A stretch of DNA of 64,000 bases from Geminicoccus roseus DSM 18922 (GCF_000427665.1 NZ_KE386572.1:1760196-1824195); one strand, 5' to 3'. Shown: positions 16,577 to 26,453, numbered from the stretch's first letter. The notes: generated by a model not told the origin, from the sequence alone. Numbers and translations: made by a program.

Positions 16577-16605
16577 GCTAGATGCCATCTAGCAACCTTT
16601 GGTTG
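16577..16605. repeat. Two overlapping inverted repeats before the cellulose operon
   Basis: GCTAGAT and ATCTAGC (7-bp arms, 3-nt spacer, 16577-16593) overlap CAACC and GGTTG (5-bp arms, 3-nt spacer, 16593-16605). They lie just before the bcsN start at 16622, suggesting an operator or RNA structure controlling cellulose genes. Confidence 0.5.
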
Positions 16606-16621
16606 ATGAGAGGCTTGAGCG

Positions 16622-17251
16622 ATGCTCGTGTCCGTTCCAGCGCAGCCATGCCTGCGATGGACCCGTTTCTCTGTTCCGTTGCTGCTGCTGCTGCTGGCTG
16701 CCTGCGGCGGACCGCGGATGAGCCCGCTCGACGCCGATCCCTATGAGGGGGTCGCCGCCGTGTCCGCGACCGGCTCGATGCTGCAACTTCCAGTGGATTC
16801 AGCGCCGCTGCGGCTCGCCACCCGTCGGCATGTCGAGCGCGGGACCGTGATCGAGGAGGTGGTGCTCGTGAACGACACGACCATCCCGCGCGAGAACGTG
16901 ATCGTCACCCGCACGCGCTGGCGCGGAATGGGCGCCTACCTGCCGGCCGAGCTGCCCAACCCGTTCCGGCAGGACATGATCGACCGGTATTTCGAGGAGC
17001 AGTTCCCGGGCGCGCCCCGGGATCAGGCCGCCAGGGAGCGCCGCAACGGACGCGGCACCCATCGCTACCTGCTGGCCGACATGGGCGATGCCGGAAGCTG
17101 CATCTATGCCTGGCAGTATTTCGATGCGCCGACCGAGACCCGCGGCGAGATTCACCGTTTCGCGGTCGACATGCGCTACTGCGTTCCTGAGAAGGACGCC
17201 GATCGCATGCTCGACCTGTTCGACCGGATGGCGATGACAGCGCCGCTCTGA
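16622..17251 (+). CDS. bcsN: Cellulose biosynthesis protein BcsN (lipoprotein)
   Basis: A 209-residue predicted lipoprotein: after a hydrophobic stretch, the lipobox LLAACGG gives the acylated cysteine at about residue 28. Position immediately before bcsA and the overall character fit BcsN, an accessory protein of alphaproteobacterial cellulose operons with no established biochemical role. The assignment rests largely on context. Two further cysteines (GSCIYAW and RYCVPE) could form a disulfide in the periplasm. Confidence 0.7.
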   Translation: MLVSVPAQPCLRWTRFSVPLLLLLLAACGGPRMSPLDADPYEGVAAVSATGSMLQLPVDSAPLRLATRRHVERGTVIEEVVLVNDTTIPRENVIVTRTRWRGMGAYLPAELPNPFRQDMIDRYFEEQFPGAPRDQAARERRNGRGTHRYLLADMGDAGSCIYAWQYFDAPTETRGEIHRFAVDMRYCVPEKDADRMLDLFDRMAMTAPL

Positions 17252-17322
17252 CCGCGCGCCACGAACAATCGATTTTCTGGAGGAAGCCCTCGGGTCGCCC
17301 GATCGACTGGCGCGCGAGGTGC

Positions 17323-19617
17323 ATGATGGACAATGGCGGAGGGCCGTCGGCCGCTCCCGGCTTCGCGGTGGTCGACCGCCGTGCCGGCAGGGCGCCGCTT
17401 GCCTGGTTATGGCTGATGCCGTGGTTCCTGGGGATGGTTGTCCTGCTCTGGCTGGGAGCCCAGGATTACGGCGTGGCGAACCAGTTCGCGCTGGCGCTCG
17501 TGGTGCTGGCGGTCCTGGCGGCGCTTCGGATCACCGGGCTGGCGAAGCTGTGCCGGACCTTCTTCATCTTCGCCGCCGCGTTCCTGAGCTGGCGCTACCT
17601 GTCCTGGCGGGTGGCCGACACGCTGCCGGATCCCGGCACCCTCGCCTTCATCCCGGGGGTCCTGCTGTTCGCCGCCGAGATCTACGGCATCCTGATGCTG
17701 TTCCTGGGCGTGTTCGTGAACATCCGGCCGATCGACCGGGCGACGCCCCCGCTGCCGGCCGATCCGGAGCACCTGCCGCGCGTCGACGTATTCGTGCCCA
17801 CCTACAACGAGGACGAGGCCCTGCTGGAGACGACGCTGATCGCGGCGTCCAGGATGCGCTATCCCAAGGAGAAGCTGAACGTCTGGCTCCTGGATGACGG
17901 CGGCACCGACCAGAAGCAGAACGACCAGGACCCGCGCCGCGCCCAGGCCGCCATCTCGCGCAACCGGTCCCTGCAGATGCTCTGCGCGCGCCTCGGCTGC
18001 CACTACCTGACCCGTTCCTTCAACGAGCACGCCAAGGCCGGCAACATCAACGCCGCCCTGGGGCGGACCGATGGCGAGCTGATCCTGATCCTGGACGCCG
18101 ACCACGTGCCGACCGAGGACCTGCTCGAGCGGACCGTCGGCCATTTCGGCGAGGACCCGAAGCTGTTCATGGTCCAGAGCCCGCATTTCTTCATCAATCC
18201 CGACCCGCTCGAGCGCAATCTCGGCACCTTTTCCCGGATGCCCAGCGAGAACGAGATGTTCTACCAGGTCGGGCAGCGCGGCCTCGACAGCTGGAACGCC
18301 TCGTTCTTCTGCGGCTCGGCCGCCATCCTGCGCCGCACCCACCTGATCTCGATCGGCGGCATCCAGGGCACCTCGATCACCGAGGATGCCGAGACCGCCC
18401 TGGAACTGCACGCGCGCGGCCTGACCAGCCGCTATGTCGCCCGGCCGATGATCGCCGGCCTCTCGCCGGAGACCTTCTCCAGCTTCATCGGCCAGCGCTC
18501 GCGCTGGGCCCAGGGCATGATCCAGATCATGCTGCTGAAGAATCCGTTGTGGAAGCGCGGCCTGAGCTTGGCCCAGCGGCTGTCCTACCTGTCCAGCATG
18601 GTGTTCTGGCTGTTCCCGATAGCCCGGATGCTCTTCCTGATCACGCCGCTGGCCTACCTGTTCTTCGGCCTGCAGATCTATCGCGCGTCCTACCAGGAAT
18701 TCGTCGCCTACGGCTTGGCTCATCTGGCCGCCAGCTTGATCCTCACCAACTTCCTGTTCGGCCATGTCCGCTGGCCGTTCATCTCCGAACTCTACGAGAT
18801 CGCCCAGTCGCCCTTCCTGGTCCGGGCGATCGGCAGCGTGTTCCTGCGGCCCCGGGCGCCCACCTTCAAGGTCACCGCCAAGTCGGAGACGCTGGAGCGC
18901 AACTTCGTTTCCGAGCTGGCCCGCCCGCTCCTGCTGCTGCTGGGCCTGCTGTCGCTGGCGGCAATCGCCGGTCTCTGGCGCTGGCACGCCTTTCCGCTGG
19001 AGCGCGAGAACATCGCCATCGTGCTGGGCTGGAACCTGTTCAACCTCCTGTTCGTGCTGGGCGCCATCGGCGTCGTGCACGAGCACAAGCAGCGTCGCGG
19101 CATGCCGCGCGTGCCGCGCACCCACGAGGCCGAGGCGTCGCTCGGCGGCAACAGCACCCGGGTCCGGATCTCGGACCTCTCCATCGGCGGCGCCCAGCTC
19201 ACCTTGAACCAGGACGCCGAGATCTATCGCGACCTGGCTCATGGCAATGGTGGCCTCATCGTCGAGCTTGCCGGCGGCACCCGGACGATCCCCTTCGAGA
19301 TCCGCCATGCGGTGGTCGAGGACGACCTGCTGGTCCTGGGCGTGCGGTTCGACTGCCAGACCGAGGAACAGCGTGCCGATGTCGTGGCCCTGTGCTTCGG
19401 CTCCAGCGAGGCCTGGGTGGCCTTCCAGGCCGAGCGGCAGCAGCCGCGGACCGTCCTCGGGGGTTTCGCCCATTTCGCGCGGCTGTGCATCGTCAAGGGC
19501 ACGCTCGGGATCCTGGCCGGCCTGCACCAGGACCGTCCCGCCCCGTCGCCGGCCGGCCATGCCGGAAGCCAGATCATCCTGCCCCAGGGAGCGCGCTCCG
19601 ATGCCCCGGCACGCTGA
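17323..19617 (+). CDS. bcsA: Cellulose synthase catalytic subunit BcsA (UDP-forming)
   Basis: Polymerises UDP-glucose into beta-1,4-glucan and extrudes it through the inner membrane. GT2 motifs are in order: DDG at 191-193, DAD at 258-260, TED at 353-355, and QRSRW at 391-395. Multiple membrane helices flank the catalytic core. The C-terminal PilZ domain has RRGMPR (592-596 is the RxxxR) and DLSIGG at 618-623, so activation by cyclic di-GMP is expected. The 764-residue length is normal. Adjacent ATG codons at 17323 and 17326 are equivalent starts. The 3' end overlaps bcsB by 17 bp. Confidence 0.95.
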   Translation: MMDNGGGPSAAPGFAVVDRRAGRAPLAWLWLMPWFLGMVVLLWLGAQDYGVANQFALALVVLAVLAALRITGLAKLCRTFFIFAAAFLSWRYLSWRVADTLPDPGTLAFIPGVLLFAAEIYGILMLFLGVFVNIRPIDRATPPLPADPEHLPRVDVFVPTYNEDEALLETTLIAASRMRYPKEKLNVWLLDDGGTDQKQNDQDPRRAQAAISRNRSLQMLCARLGCHYLTRSFNEHAKAGNINAALGRTDGELILILDADHVPTEDLLERTVGHFGEDPKLFMVQSPHFFINPDPLERNLGTFSRMPSENEMFYQVGQRGLDSWNASFFCGSAAILRRTHLISIGGIQGTSITEDAETALELHARGLTSRYVARPMIAGLSPETFSSFIGQRSRWAQGMIQIMLLKNPLWKRGLSLAQRLSYLSSMVFWLFPIARMLFLITPLAYLFFGLQIYRASYQEFVAYGLAHLAASLILTNFLFGHVRWPFISELYEIAQSPFLVRAIGSVFLRPRAPTFKVTAKSETLERNFVSELARPLLLLLGLLSLAAIAGLWRWHAFPLERENIAIVLGWNLFNLLFVLGAIGVVHEHKQRRGMPRVPRTHEAEASLGGNSTRVRISDLSIGGAQLTLNQDAEIYRDLAHGNGGLIVELAGGTRTIPFEIRHAVVEDDLLVLGVRFDCQTEEQRADVVALCFGSSEAWVAFQAERQQPRTVLGGFAHFARLCIVKGTLGILAGLHQDRPAPSPAGHAGSQIILPQGARSDAPAR

Positions 19618-21823
19618 ACCGATCCTGTCCGGCCGCCATCGTGCCGCCGCGGCCGTGATGCTGCTCCTGGCCTCAGCTGGACCGGTGGCAGCGCAGGGGC
19701 TGGCTCCGGAGCACGTGACCCACATGCCGGTCGCCGCTCCGTCCGGCTCCGTCCTGCCGCTGCTGCCGGACGATCTGGAGCTGGCCGGCGGCGTCGACGA
19801 GGTGCTGGTGCCCTTCGACTTGCCTCCGGACCAACCATTCGACCGGGCGACGCTGGATCTTTCCTACAGCAATGCGCTGGCGGTGCTTCCCGACCGCTCC
19901 TCGCTCACCCTGTCCCTGAACGGCAGGGCGCTGGGCGACCTGCCGCTGGTGGGGGCGCAGGGCGTGGCCGCGGCGCAGATCGAGTTGCCAGCCGGCGCCT
20001 TCACGCCCGGTCGCAACGAGCTTCGCTTCCAGGCCCGCCAGTCCCACCGGCTGGCCTGTTCCCGCGAGCGGTTCGGGGAGCTTTGGACCAGGCTGAAAAG
20101 GGATGGGTCGACCCTCACCCTGCAGCGCTCCGCCATGCGCCGGCCGCTGGATCCGGGCCAGGTGCACGGCCTCCTGGCGGCCTCGACCTATGACGGTGAG
20201 CCCTTCACCATTGCCACGGGGCCGGACCTGGCCGGACCTCTGGGGGTCGAGCTGGGCAGCCGGGTCGCGCAGGCGGTGGCGCTGGTCCGTGGCGAGCGGC
20301 CTCTCCAGGTCGAGGCGATGCCGCTGGCAAAGCTGGACTGGCAGGACCTTGCCGGCCGCAACCTTGCCCTGATCGGCACGGTGGGCGAACTCGCCCATCT
20401 GGTAGGGGAGGAGGAGGCGGCGGCCTTGGCCGAGGGGCGGATGCTGGTCCGCCGGCTGCCCGGCGATCCTGATCACGTCGCGCTCCTCTTCGCCGGCGGC
20501 GATCCGGCGGCGGTGCGGCGCGCGGTGGAAGGCTTCGTCGCCACCGCCGCCCGCCCGATCGACCCGCCTCCGTTTCCCGAGATCCCGGGGGCTGCCGATC
20601 TCGAGCTGGCCGAGCTCGGATTCCGGACCCGGGAAATGCCGATCGGCACGACCCGGCCGGTCCTGATCCGCTTCCGCCTGCCGCCAACCTTCTACGCCTC
20701 CGACGGCCAGCACATGGACTTGGTCCTGAACTATGCCTACGCCGCCGGGCTGGCGGCCACCTCCGCCCTGGTGGTCCAGGTCAACGACATTCCCGCCAAC
20801 ATGATCCGGCTCGACCATATGGGCGGGAAGATCGTGGATGGCGCCCGGATCAACCTCAGCCTCGGCATGTTCCACCCCGGCCTCAACACGATCGCGATCC
20901 ATCCGGTGCTGGACCCGGCCTCGCCGGCGGCCTGCGCCGGGAATGGACCGGCGCTGAGCCTGTTCGACGACAGCCGCGTCGCGATGCCGGCCTATGCCCG
21001 GCTGGCGCATGGCGGCCAGCTGCACGACCTGGTCGACGATGCGTTTCCCTACGGCCAGGAAGCCGCCGACGTGATGGTGTCCTCCCGCGATGCCGAGGCC
21101 ATGGGAGCCGCCTGGACCCTGCTCGGCAAGCTGGCCCAGCGCCGGGGCGAGGTGCTGGACCAGCTCGGCTTCGTCCCGCCCGGCACCGTGTCCGACCGCC
21201 ACCTGCTCGCGGTGGGGACGGTCGGCGAACTGCCGCCGTCGCTGACGGCGAAGCTGGATCTCGCCTGGACAGAGCCGGGTCCGACGAAGCCGAAGGCGGC
21301 ACCAGCCCCGGTCGCCTCCGATCCGCGCGACCGGTGGAAGGACCGGGTGGAGGATGAGGGGACGCTGTGGCAGCGCGCTCTGCGGACGATGATCAGCGTC
21401 GCAGGTGCCGACCCCGCCGCGACCGTGCCCGAGCGGCCGCCGGTTGAGATGGCGCCTGGATCGGGCGGAACCGCACTGATCGAGATCGCCTCGCCCTGGG
21501 CCGCGCAGCGGGTGGCGACGGTGCTGGTCGCCGATCGCGCCGAGCATCTGGCGCCAGGGATTGCCCGCCTGATCGCCGAACCGCTTTGGAGCCGGCTCGG
21601 CGGTGATCGGGCGCGCTGGCGGGCAGAGGCCGACGACGTGGTGGGCGAACAGCGCAATCCGCCCTTCGCCCTGGCCAGCCCGGAGGCCGACCCGGACCAG
21701 TGGCGGCTGGCCGCGCTCACTTGGCTCGCCCAGAACCGCTGGACCTGGCTCGGCCTGATGCTCGGCACCCTCGTCCTGGCCAGCATGATGACGAGCCTCG
21801 CCCTTCGCCTGCGCCGTCACTGA
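19601..21823 (+). CDS. bcsB: Cellulose synthase regulatory subunit BcsB
   Basis: The periplasmic partner of BcsA, which guides the nascent glucan. The 740-residue protein begins with a signal peptide (hydrophobic VMLLLASAGPVAAQG), contains the long beta-rich periplasmic region, and ends with a single membrane anchor (LGLMLGTLVLASMMTSLAL) that packs against BcsA. ATG 19601 lies inside the 3' end of bcsA and yields the signal peptide directly. The overlap with bcsA implies coupled translation. Confidence 0.92.
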   Translation: MPRHAEPILSGRHRAAAAVMLLLASAGPVAAQGLAPEHVTHMPVAAPSGSVLPLLPDDLELAGGVDEVLVPFDLPPDQPFDRATLDLSYSNALAVLPDRSSLTLSLNGRALGDLPLVGAQGVAAAQIELPAGAFTPGRNELRFQARQSHRLACSRERFGELWTRLKRDGSTLTLQRSAMRRPLDPGQVHGLLAASTYDGEPFTIATGPDLAGPLGVELGSRVAQAVALVRGERPLQVEAMPLAKLDWQDLAGRNLALIGTVGELAHLVGEEEAAALAEGRMLVRRLPGDPDHVALLFAGGDPAAVRRAVEGFVATAARPIDPPPFPEIPGAADLELAELGFRTREMPIGTTRPVLIRFRLPPTFYASDGQHMDLVLNYAYAAGLAATSALVVQVNDIPANMIRLDHMGGKIVDGARINLSLGMFHPGLNTIAIHPVLDPASPAACAGNGPALSLFDDSRVAMPAYARLAHGGQLHDLVDDAFPYGQEAADVMVSSRDAEAMGAAWTLLGKLAQRRGEVLDQLGFVPPGTVSDRHLLAVGTVGELPPSLTAKLDLAWTEPGPTKPKAAPAPVASDPRDRWKDRVEDEGTLWQRALRTMISVAGADPAATVPERPPVEMAPGSGGTALIEIASPWAAQRVATVLVADRAEHLAPGIARLIAEPLWSRLGGDRARWRAEADDVVGEQRNPPFALASPEADPDQWRLAALTWLAQNRWTWLGLMLGTLVLASMMTSLALRLRRH

Positions 21824-21827
21824 GGGC

Positions 21828-22892
21828 GTGGCGGTGCCGGAGCGTCGCGCGGTGCTGCTGACGATGTCGGGCTTTCTGCCCGACATCGGGGGAAGGCTGC
21901 GCTCGCTTTCCCGCTGGGTGGGCGGAACGGCCAGCCCGCTGCCCGACGAGGAGTGGCGCGCCTGGTGCCGCCGCTTCCTCGATGGGGGCAGGGTGATCGA
22001 TACCGGCAATGACGGGGTCAGCCACAGCGAGGGACAGGGCTATGGCCTGCTGCTGGCGGTGGCGGCCCAGGATCTGGCCCTGTTCGACGCCATGCTCGCC
22101 TGGACGGACGCGCATCTGCCGCTGCGCCCGGACGGGCTCCTCTCCTGGCGCTTTGATCCGGCCGCATCCGGCGATCCCGTGGCCGACCGCAACGCTGCGA
22201 CCGATGGCGATCTGCTGATCGCCTGGGCGCTCCTGCGCGCTGGCGCCTTGTGGCAGCGGCCGGAACTGGTCGAGCGCGGCCTGGTCGCCGCCCGCTCGGT
22301 CCGGACCGCCTGCCTGGCCCGCCATGCCGGCATGCCGGTGATCCTGCCCGGGCCGGAGGGCTTCATCCGGCCGGATGGACCGGTCGTGAACCTGTCCTAC
22401 TGGGTCTTCCCGGCCCTGCGCGCCCTGGCCGCGGCCGATCCTCATCCGGTCTGGAACGAGCTGGCGGCAAGTGGCCAGCGGCTCCTCGCCAGCCTGCGCT
22501 TTGGCGAGCGCCACCTGCCAGCAGACTGGGTGCTGCTCGCCGAGCCGCCCCGCCCGGCGCCCGGCTTCGCGCCGGTGTTCGGCTACAACGCGCTGCGCAT
22601 CCCGCTCCACGTCGCCTGGAGTGAGGCGGATTCGCTGCAACTGGTGGCCCCGATCCTCTCGCTTTGGCGGCGCGCCGGTTCCACCCCGCCCTCGGCGGTG
22701 CCCCTCGACGCGTCGATGCCGCTGGAAGCCGGCAGCGCCACTGCAGGCATCCGCGCGATCATGGCCCTGCTCCGCTACCGCCAGGACGGCACCGCGCCTG
22801 CTTTCCCGTCGATCCGCAACGAACCCGACTACTACGCCGCGACCCTGGTGCTGCTGGCACGTCTGGCTTTCGACGAGGTCTCCCGCTCATGA
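21828..22892 (+). CDS. bcsZ: Endo-beta-1,4-glucanase BcsZ, glycoside hydrolase family 8
   Basis: A 354-residue GH8 cellulase that trims glucan during cellulose export. The catalytic acid lies in SEGQGYGLLLA (about residues 66-76) and the conserved aspartate in ATDGDLLIAWAL. The start is GTG 21828, 4 bp after bcsB. BcsZ is normally exported, yet the N-terminus shows only a weak hydrophobic stretch and no clear signal peptide. The true start or export route is therefore uncertain. The stop overlaps the next gene. Confidence 0.88.
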   Translation: MAVPERRAVLLTMSGFLPDIGGRLRSLSRWVGGTASPLPDEEWRAWCRRFLDGGRVIDTGNDGVSHSEGQGYGLLLAVAAQDLALFDAMLAWTDAHLPLRPDGLLSWRFDPAASGDPVADRNAATDGDLLIAWALLRAGALWQRPELVERGLVAARSVRTACLARHAGMPVILPGPEGFIRPDGPVVNLSYWVFPALRALAAADPHPVWNELAASGQRLLASLRFGERHLPADWVLLAEPPRPAPGFAPVFGYNALRIPLHVAWSEADSLQLVAPILSLWRRAGSTPPSAVPLDASMPLEAGSATAGIRAIMALLRYRQDGTAPAFPSIRNEPDYYAATLVLLARLAFDEVSRS

Positions 22893-24562
22893 AGTTTCGC
22901 ACCGCCTCGCTGTTCCTGGCCCTGGCCGGCAGCCTCCCGCCGCTGGCCGTGGTGGCGCAGGAAACTGCCCTGCCGGCCCTGGACGCCACCGATCCCGCCA
23001 TCACCATCCGCCTGCAGGGCGGCGCGCCGGCCGGCGAGAATGCTGTCGACGAGGCGTTGCTGCGCTACCTCGCCGGCCGCGGCGACCGCGATGCCGTCCA
23101 GGCCGAGATCGCCCGGCTCCAGGAGCTCCATCCGGGCTGGCAGGCGCCGACCGACCTGTTCGGCGGGCCTCCTGCGGTCGACGAGGGGCCGCTGTGGCAG
23201 CTCTACGAGGCGGGAGACTATGCCCGGGTGCGCGATCGCATCGGCTCGATCCGCCAGGACCGGCCGGACTGGACGCCCCCTGCGAACCTGCTGGAGCTGA
23301 TCGAGGTCAACGAGGCGCGCAGCGGCAGCGAGGCGGCTGCCGCCAAGGGAGACTGGGCCGCGGTCGTCGCCCTGCTGCAGGACAGGCCCGCGGTCCTGTC
23401 CTGCGCCCATATCGACAATCTCTGGCGCCTGACGGAGGCGCAGGCGCGCAGCGGCGACACGGCGGAGGCGATGGCCGGCTATACCCGCATCGTCACGACC
23501 TGCCCGGACGGGGACCACCGCTTCGCCACGCTCCAGAAGGCCAAGCTGCTGGTCCCTCCGGCCGATCTGGAGCGGCTGGTGCTCCTGGAGAAGGCGCGGG
23601 CAGCAGGGCCGGAGCAGCTGGCGAGGCTGGAAGCGCTGACGACGAGGCCACCTGCCAGCTCGCCCGGCAAGGAAAACCGCTCGCAGGCCGGTACGCCGAC
23701 CTGCGTGGCCGGCCCCGACATCGCCCGCATCTACCGCCCGGATTCGACCGTCGCCGACGCCCGCGCCGTGGCCGACCAGGTGATCCTGCGGCGGGACGGC
23801 GCCGCGGCCCGCAAGATCGGCTGGATCCTCCTGACCGCGGGCGACACCGAGGAGGCGCTGCCCTGGTTCCGGCGCGGGCAGGACTGGGCTCCGGGAGCCG
23901 AGTCCGCCAAGGGACTCGCCATGGCGCTGGCAGACCTCGTCCGGACCGAGGAACTCGACATGCTCGCCGCCGCCTATCCCGCGATCGCCGCCGAGGCGCG
24001 GAGCGCCGCAATCGCGCGCGCGGTGGAGCAGGGCGACCGGCCGGCCGTCCTGCGCCTCACCGAGCGGAGCAGCGGCCCGGCCGAGCTGCTGATGCGCAGC
24101 TGGACGCTCATGCAGATCGAGCGGCCCACCGAGGCGCAGCTCACCTTCACCCAGGTCATGGCCACGACGGACGCCATGCCGCTCCAGCGCGACGAGGCGG
24201 TCTACGGCCTGGTGCGCGCCCAGATCGCCCAGCATCTGTTCAAGGATGCCCTTCGCACCATGGAGCGCTATGGCCTGCCGCCGGAGCGGCTGGACGAGGT
24301 GCAGGCCGAACTGCTGGGCCAGGAGGCCCAGGTCGCGTTCCGGCAGGAGGACTACCGGCGCACGGTGGCGCTCCTGGAGAAGCGTCGCGACCATGCGCTG
24401 CCGGATCGCAACCTGGAGCTCCAGGAGGCCTGGGCGCGCTACCACATGGGCGAGGTCCAGACCGCCCGGAAGATGTTCGTCCGGCTGGATGGGATCGTCA
24501 GCACCAAGGAGAGCGAGGCCGGTCTGGACGCGGTCAGCCGCAGGCTCGGCCCGGGAAGCTGA
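22889..24562 (+). CDS. bcsK: TPR-repeat cellulose operon protein, BcsK-like
   Basis: A 557-residue exported protein with a signal peptide (cleavage near VVAQE), composed of helical repeats resembling TPR/Sel1 units across most of its length. It lacks the C-terminal beta-barrel of BcsC. In alphaproteobacterial (type III) cellulose operons a TPR protein called BcsK takes the BcsC position, so the name is contextual. ATG 22889 overlaps the bcsZ stop as ATGA. It ends 2 bp from the convergent permease gene, with no room for a terminator. Confidence 0.7.
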   Translation: MKFRTASLFLALAGSLPPLAVVAQETALPALDATDPAITIRLQGGAPAGENAVDEALLRYLAGRGDRDAVQAEIARLQELHPGWQAPTDLFGGPPAVDEGPLWQLYEAGDYARVRDRIGSIRQDRPDWTPPANLLELIEVNEARSGSEAAAAKGDWAAVVALLQDRPAVLSCAHIDNLWRLTEAQARSGDTAEAMAGYTRIVTTCPDGDHRFATLQKAKLLVPPADLERLVLLEKARAAGPEQLARLEALTTRPPASSPGKENRSQAGTPTCVAGPDIARIYRPDSTVADARAVADQVILRRDGAAARKIGWILLTAGDTEEALPWFRRGQDWAPGAESAKGLAMALADLVRTEELDMLAAAYPAIAAEARSAAIARAVEQGDRPAVLRLTERSSGPAELLMRSWTLMQIERPTEAQLTFTQVMATTDAMPLQRDEAVYGLVRAQIAQHLFKDALRTMERYGLPPERLDEVQAELLGQEAQVAFRQEDYRRTVALLEKRRDHALPDRNLELQEAWARYHMGEVQTARKMFVRLDGIVSTKESEAGLDAVSRRLGPGS

Positions 24563-24564
24563 GG

Positions 24565-25497
24565 TCAGGCCTGGCGCTCGCGCCCCGAGACCAGGAGCAG
24601 GCCCAGGATCAGCCCGCCGAACAGGATCGCCCGCCAGCCGGGCGAGGCGTTCACCACCGTGATCAGCGCGGTGATCGTCACCAGCAGGATCGAGCCGGCG
24701 ATCGTGCCGAGATAGGTGCCGCGTCCGCCCAGGATCGAGGTGCCGCCCAGCACGACCGCCGCGATCGAGCCCAGCAGGTAGGGCTCGCCGATCCCGACAT
24801 AGCCCTGCCGGTTCATTCCCAGCAGCAGGAGGCCGGCCAGGCCGGCACAGAATCCCGAGGCGGCGTGCACCGTCACCACCGCCGGTCCGGCACCCACCCC
24901 GGCCAGGCGCGCCGCCCGGTCGTTGGTGCCGAGCGCGTACAGCCAGGAGCCCAGCACGGTGCCGTGCAGCACCGCCAGGGTCGCGGCGGAGACCGCCAGC
25001 CAGGTGACGATGGTCATCGGCACGCCGAACAGGCTGCCGTTGCCGAGGAAGGTGACCGCCGGGTTGACCGTGCTGACGGCGCTGCCGCCGGCCACCAGGA
25101 TCAGGGCGCCCTGCAGGATGGTGGCGGTCGCCAGCGTCAGGATGAGCGGATGGACGCGCAGGAGCACCACGCCGATCCCGTTCAGCCCGCCGATCGCGGT
25201 GGCGATCGCCAGCGTCATGGAGATCGCCAGGAGGCCGGTGGGATCGAAGCCGAAGGTGATCAGCGGCAGGATGATCGCCGAGAAGGTGATGATCGCCGCC
25301 ACCGACAGGTCGATGCCGCCGCCGATCACGACCAGCGTCTGCCCGGCCGCCACGATCCCGGTGATCGAGGCCAGTTCCAGCAGGTAACGCAGATGGCCGA
25401 TCCGGGCGAAGCCTGGCTTCAAAAGGCCGGCCGCCACCCACAACGCGACGACCACCAGCCAGCCGAGCGTCACCCGATGGCGGAGAAGGCTGGTCAT
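24565..25497 (-). CDS. Sugar ABC permease, CUT2 (RbsC-like) family, second copy
   Basis: A 310-residue permease with about nine to ten membrane helices. The RbsC-type signature GQTLVVIGGGIDLSVAAI is present at about residues 50-70. It is the last gene of the 11-gene minus-strand operon. It pairs with the preceding permease to form the heteromeric channel of the second importer. Its start overlaps the upstream gene by 4 bp. Confidence 0.9.
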   Translation of the reverse strand: MTSLLRHRVTLGWLVVVALWVAAGLLKPGFARIGHLRYLLELASITGIVAAGQTLVVIGGGIDLSVAAIITFSAIILPLITFGFDPTGLLAISMTLAIATAIGGLNGIGVVLLRVHPLILTLATATILQGALILVAGGSAVSTVNPAVTFLGNGSLFGVPMTIVTWLAVSAATLAVLHGTVLGSWLYALGTNDRAARLAGVGAGPAVVTVHAASGFCAGLAGLLLLGMNRQGYVGIGEPYLLGSIAAVVLGGTSILGGRGTYLGTIAGSILLVTITALITVVNASPGWRAILFGGLILGLLLVSGRERQA

Positions 25498-26453
25498 GCC
25501 GCACGCTCCCGCAGCCGCTTGATGCCCATCGCCGCCACGATGATCAGCCCCTGCATCACGTATTGCGCCACCGGCGGCAAGCCTAGGAAGAACATCACGT
25601 TGACCAGCACGGCCAGGAGCAGGCTGCCGGCCACCGCGCCGCGAAGCGTGCCCTGGCCGCCCAGGAAGCCGACCCCGCCCAGAACCGCGGCGGTGATCGA
25701 CTGCAGGGTGAGCGGCGTGCCGATCAGCGGGTCGCCGGCCCCGGTCTGCGCCGCGACATAGACCCCGGCGAATGCGGCGAGGCCGCCGGAGATCGCATAG
25801 GCGGCGATCCGCGCCGCCACGATGTTCACGCCGGAGCGGAACGCCCCGGTCGGGTTGTCGCCCGACGCATCGATGGCCAGGCCAAGCGGCGTCGCCCGCA
25901 GCACCCGCCAGGCGATCAGCAGGACGATCAGGATCAGGAGGGCGGTCGGGTGGACGCCGACCAGGCCCTCGGACAGCCAGTCCGGCATCGAGCCGCCCGG
26001 CCGCGCCATCACGAGCAGGGCGGCGCCGCCGATCAGGAAGGAGGAGGACAGCGTGACGATGATCGCCGGCAGGCCGAACAGCGCCACGATCGTGCCGACC
26101 AGCCCGCCGGCCACCACCCCGATCGCCACCGTGGCTGTGATCCCCAGCCCGGCGCCGAGGACGCTCCCGCCCACCAGCGTCGCCGCCAGCACGGTGCCGA
26201 GGCTGACCATGGCGCCGACCGCGAGGTCGATGCCGCCCATCAGCATCACCAGGGTCTGGGCGATCGCCACCAGCGCCACCGGGAACCAGTTCTGGGTGAA
26301 GCGCGCGATCCCGGCCCAGCTGAGCAGGCCCGGGTAGAGGTAGGCATACAGGGCAAGCAGGGCCAGAAGCAGGGCGAACAACCCCATCTGGCCGCGGTTG
26401 CGCCGCCAGATCAGCCGTGCATGCAGGACCGCGCCCGAAGGAACCTTCGTCAC
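25494..26453 (-). CDS. Sugar ABC permease, CUT2 (RbsC-like) family, first copy
   Basis: A 319-residue integral membrane protein with the CUT2 motif AQTLVMLMGGIDLAVGAM at about residues 60-80 and a typical LGGVGFLGGQGT segment. GTG at 26453 is used because it overlaps the ATPase stop as GTGA and yields the expected short cytoplasmic N-terminus. It forms one half of the permease of the ribose/inositol-type importer encoded here. Confidence 0.9.
   Translation of the reverse strand: MTKVPSGAVLHARLIWRRNRGQMGLFALLLALLALYAYLYPGLLSWAGIARFTQNWFPVALVAIAQTLVMLMGGIDLAVGAMVSLGTVLAATLVGGSVLGAGLGITATVAIGVVAGGLVGTIVALFGLPAIIVTLSSSFLIGGAALLVMARPGGSMPDWLSEGLVGVHPTALLILIVLLIAWRVLRATPLGLAIDASGDNPTGAFRSGVNIVAARIAAYAISGGLAAFAGVYVAAQTGAGDPLIGTPLTLQSITAAVLGGVGFLGGQGTLRGAVAGSLLLAVLVNVMFFLGLPPVAQYVMQGLIIVAAMGIKRLRERAA

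Noticed and set aside
17407-22009. Long minus-strand open frames opposite bcsA and bcsB
   Set aside because: Antisense shadows of the cellulose genes with no family resemblance.
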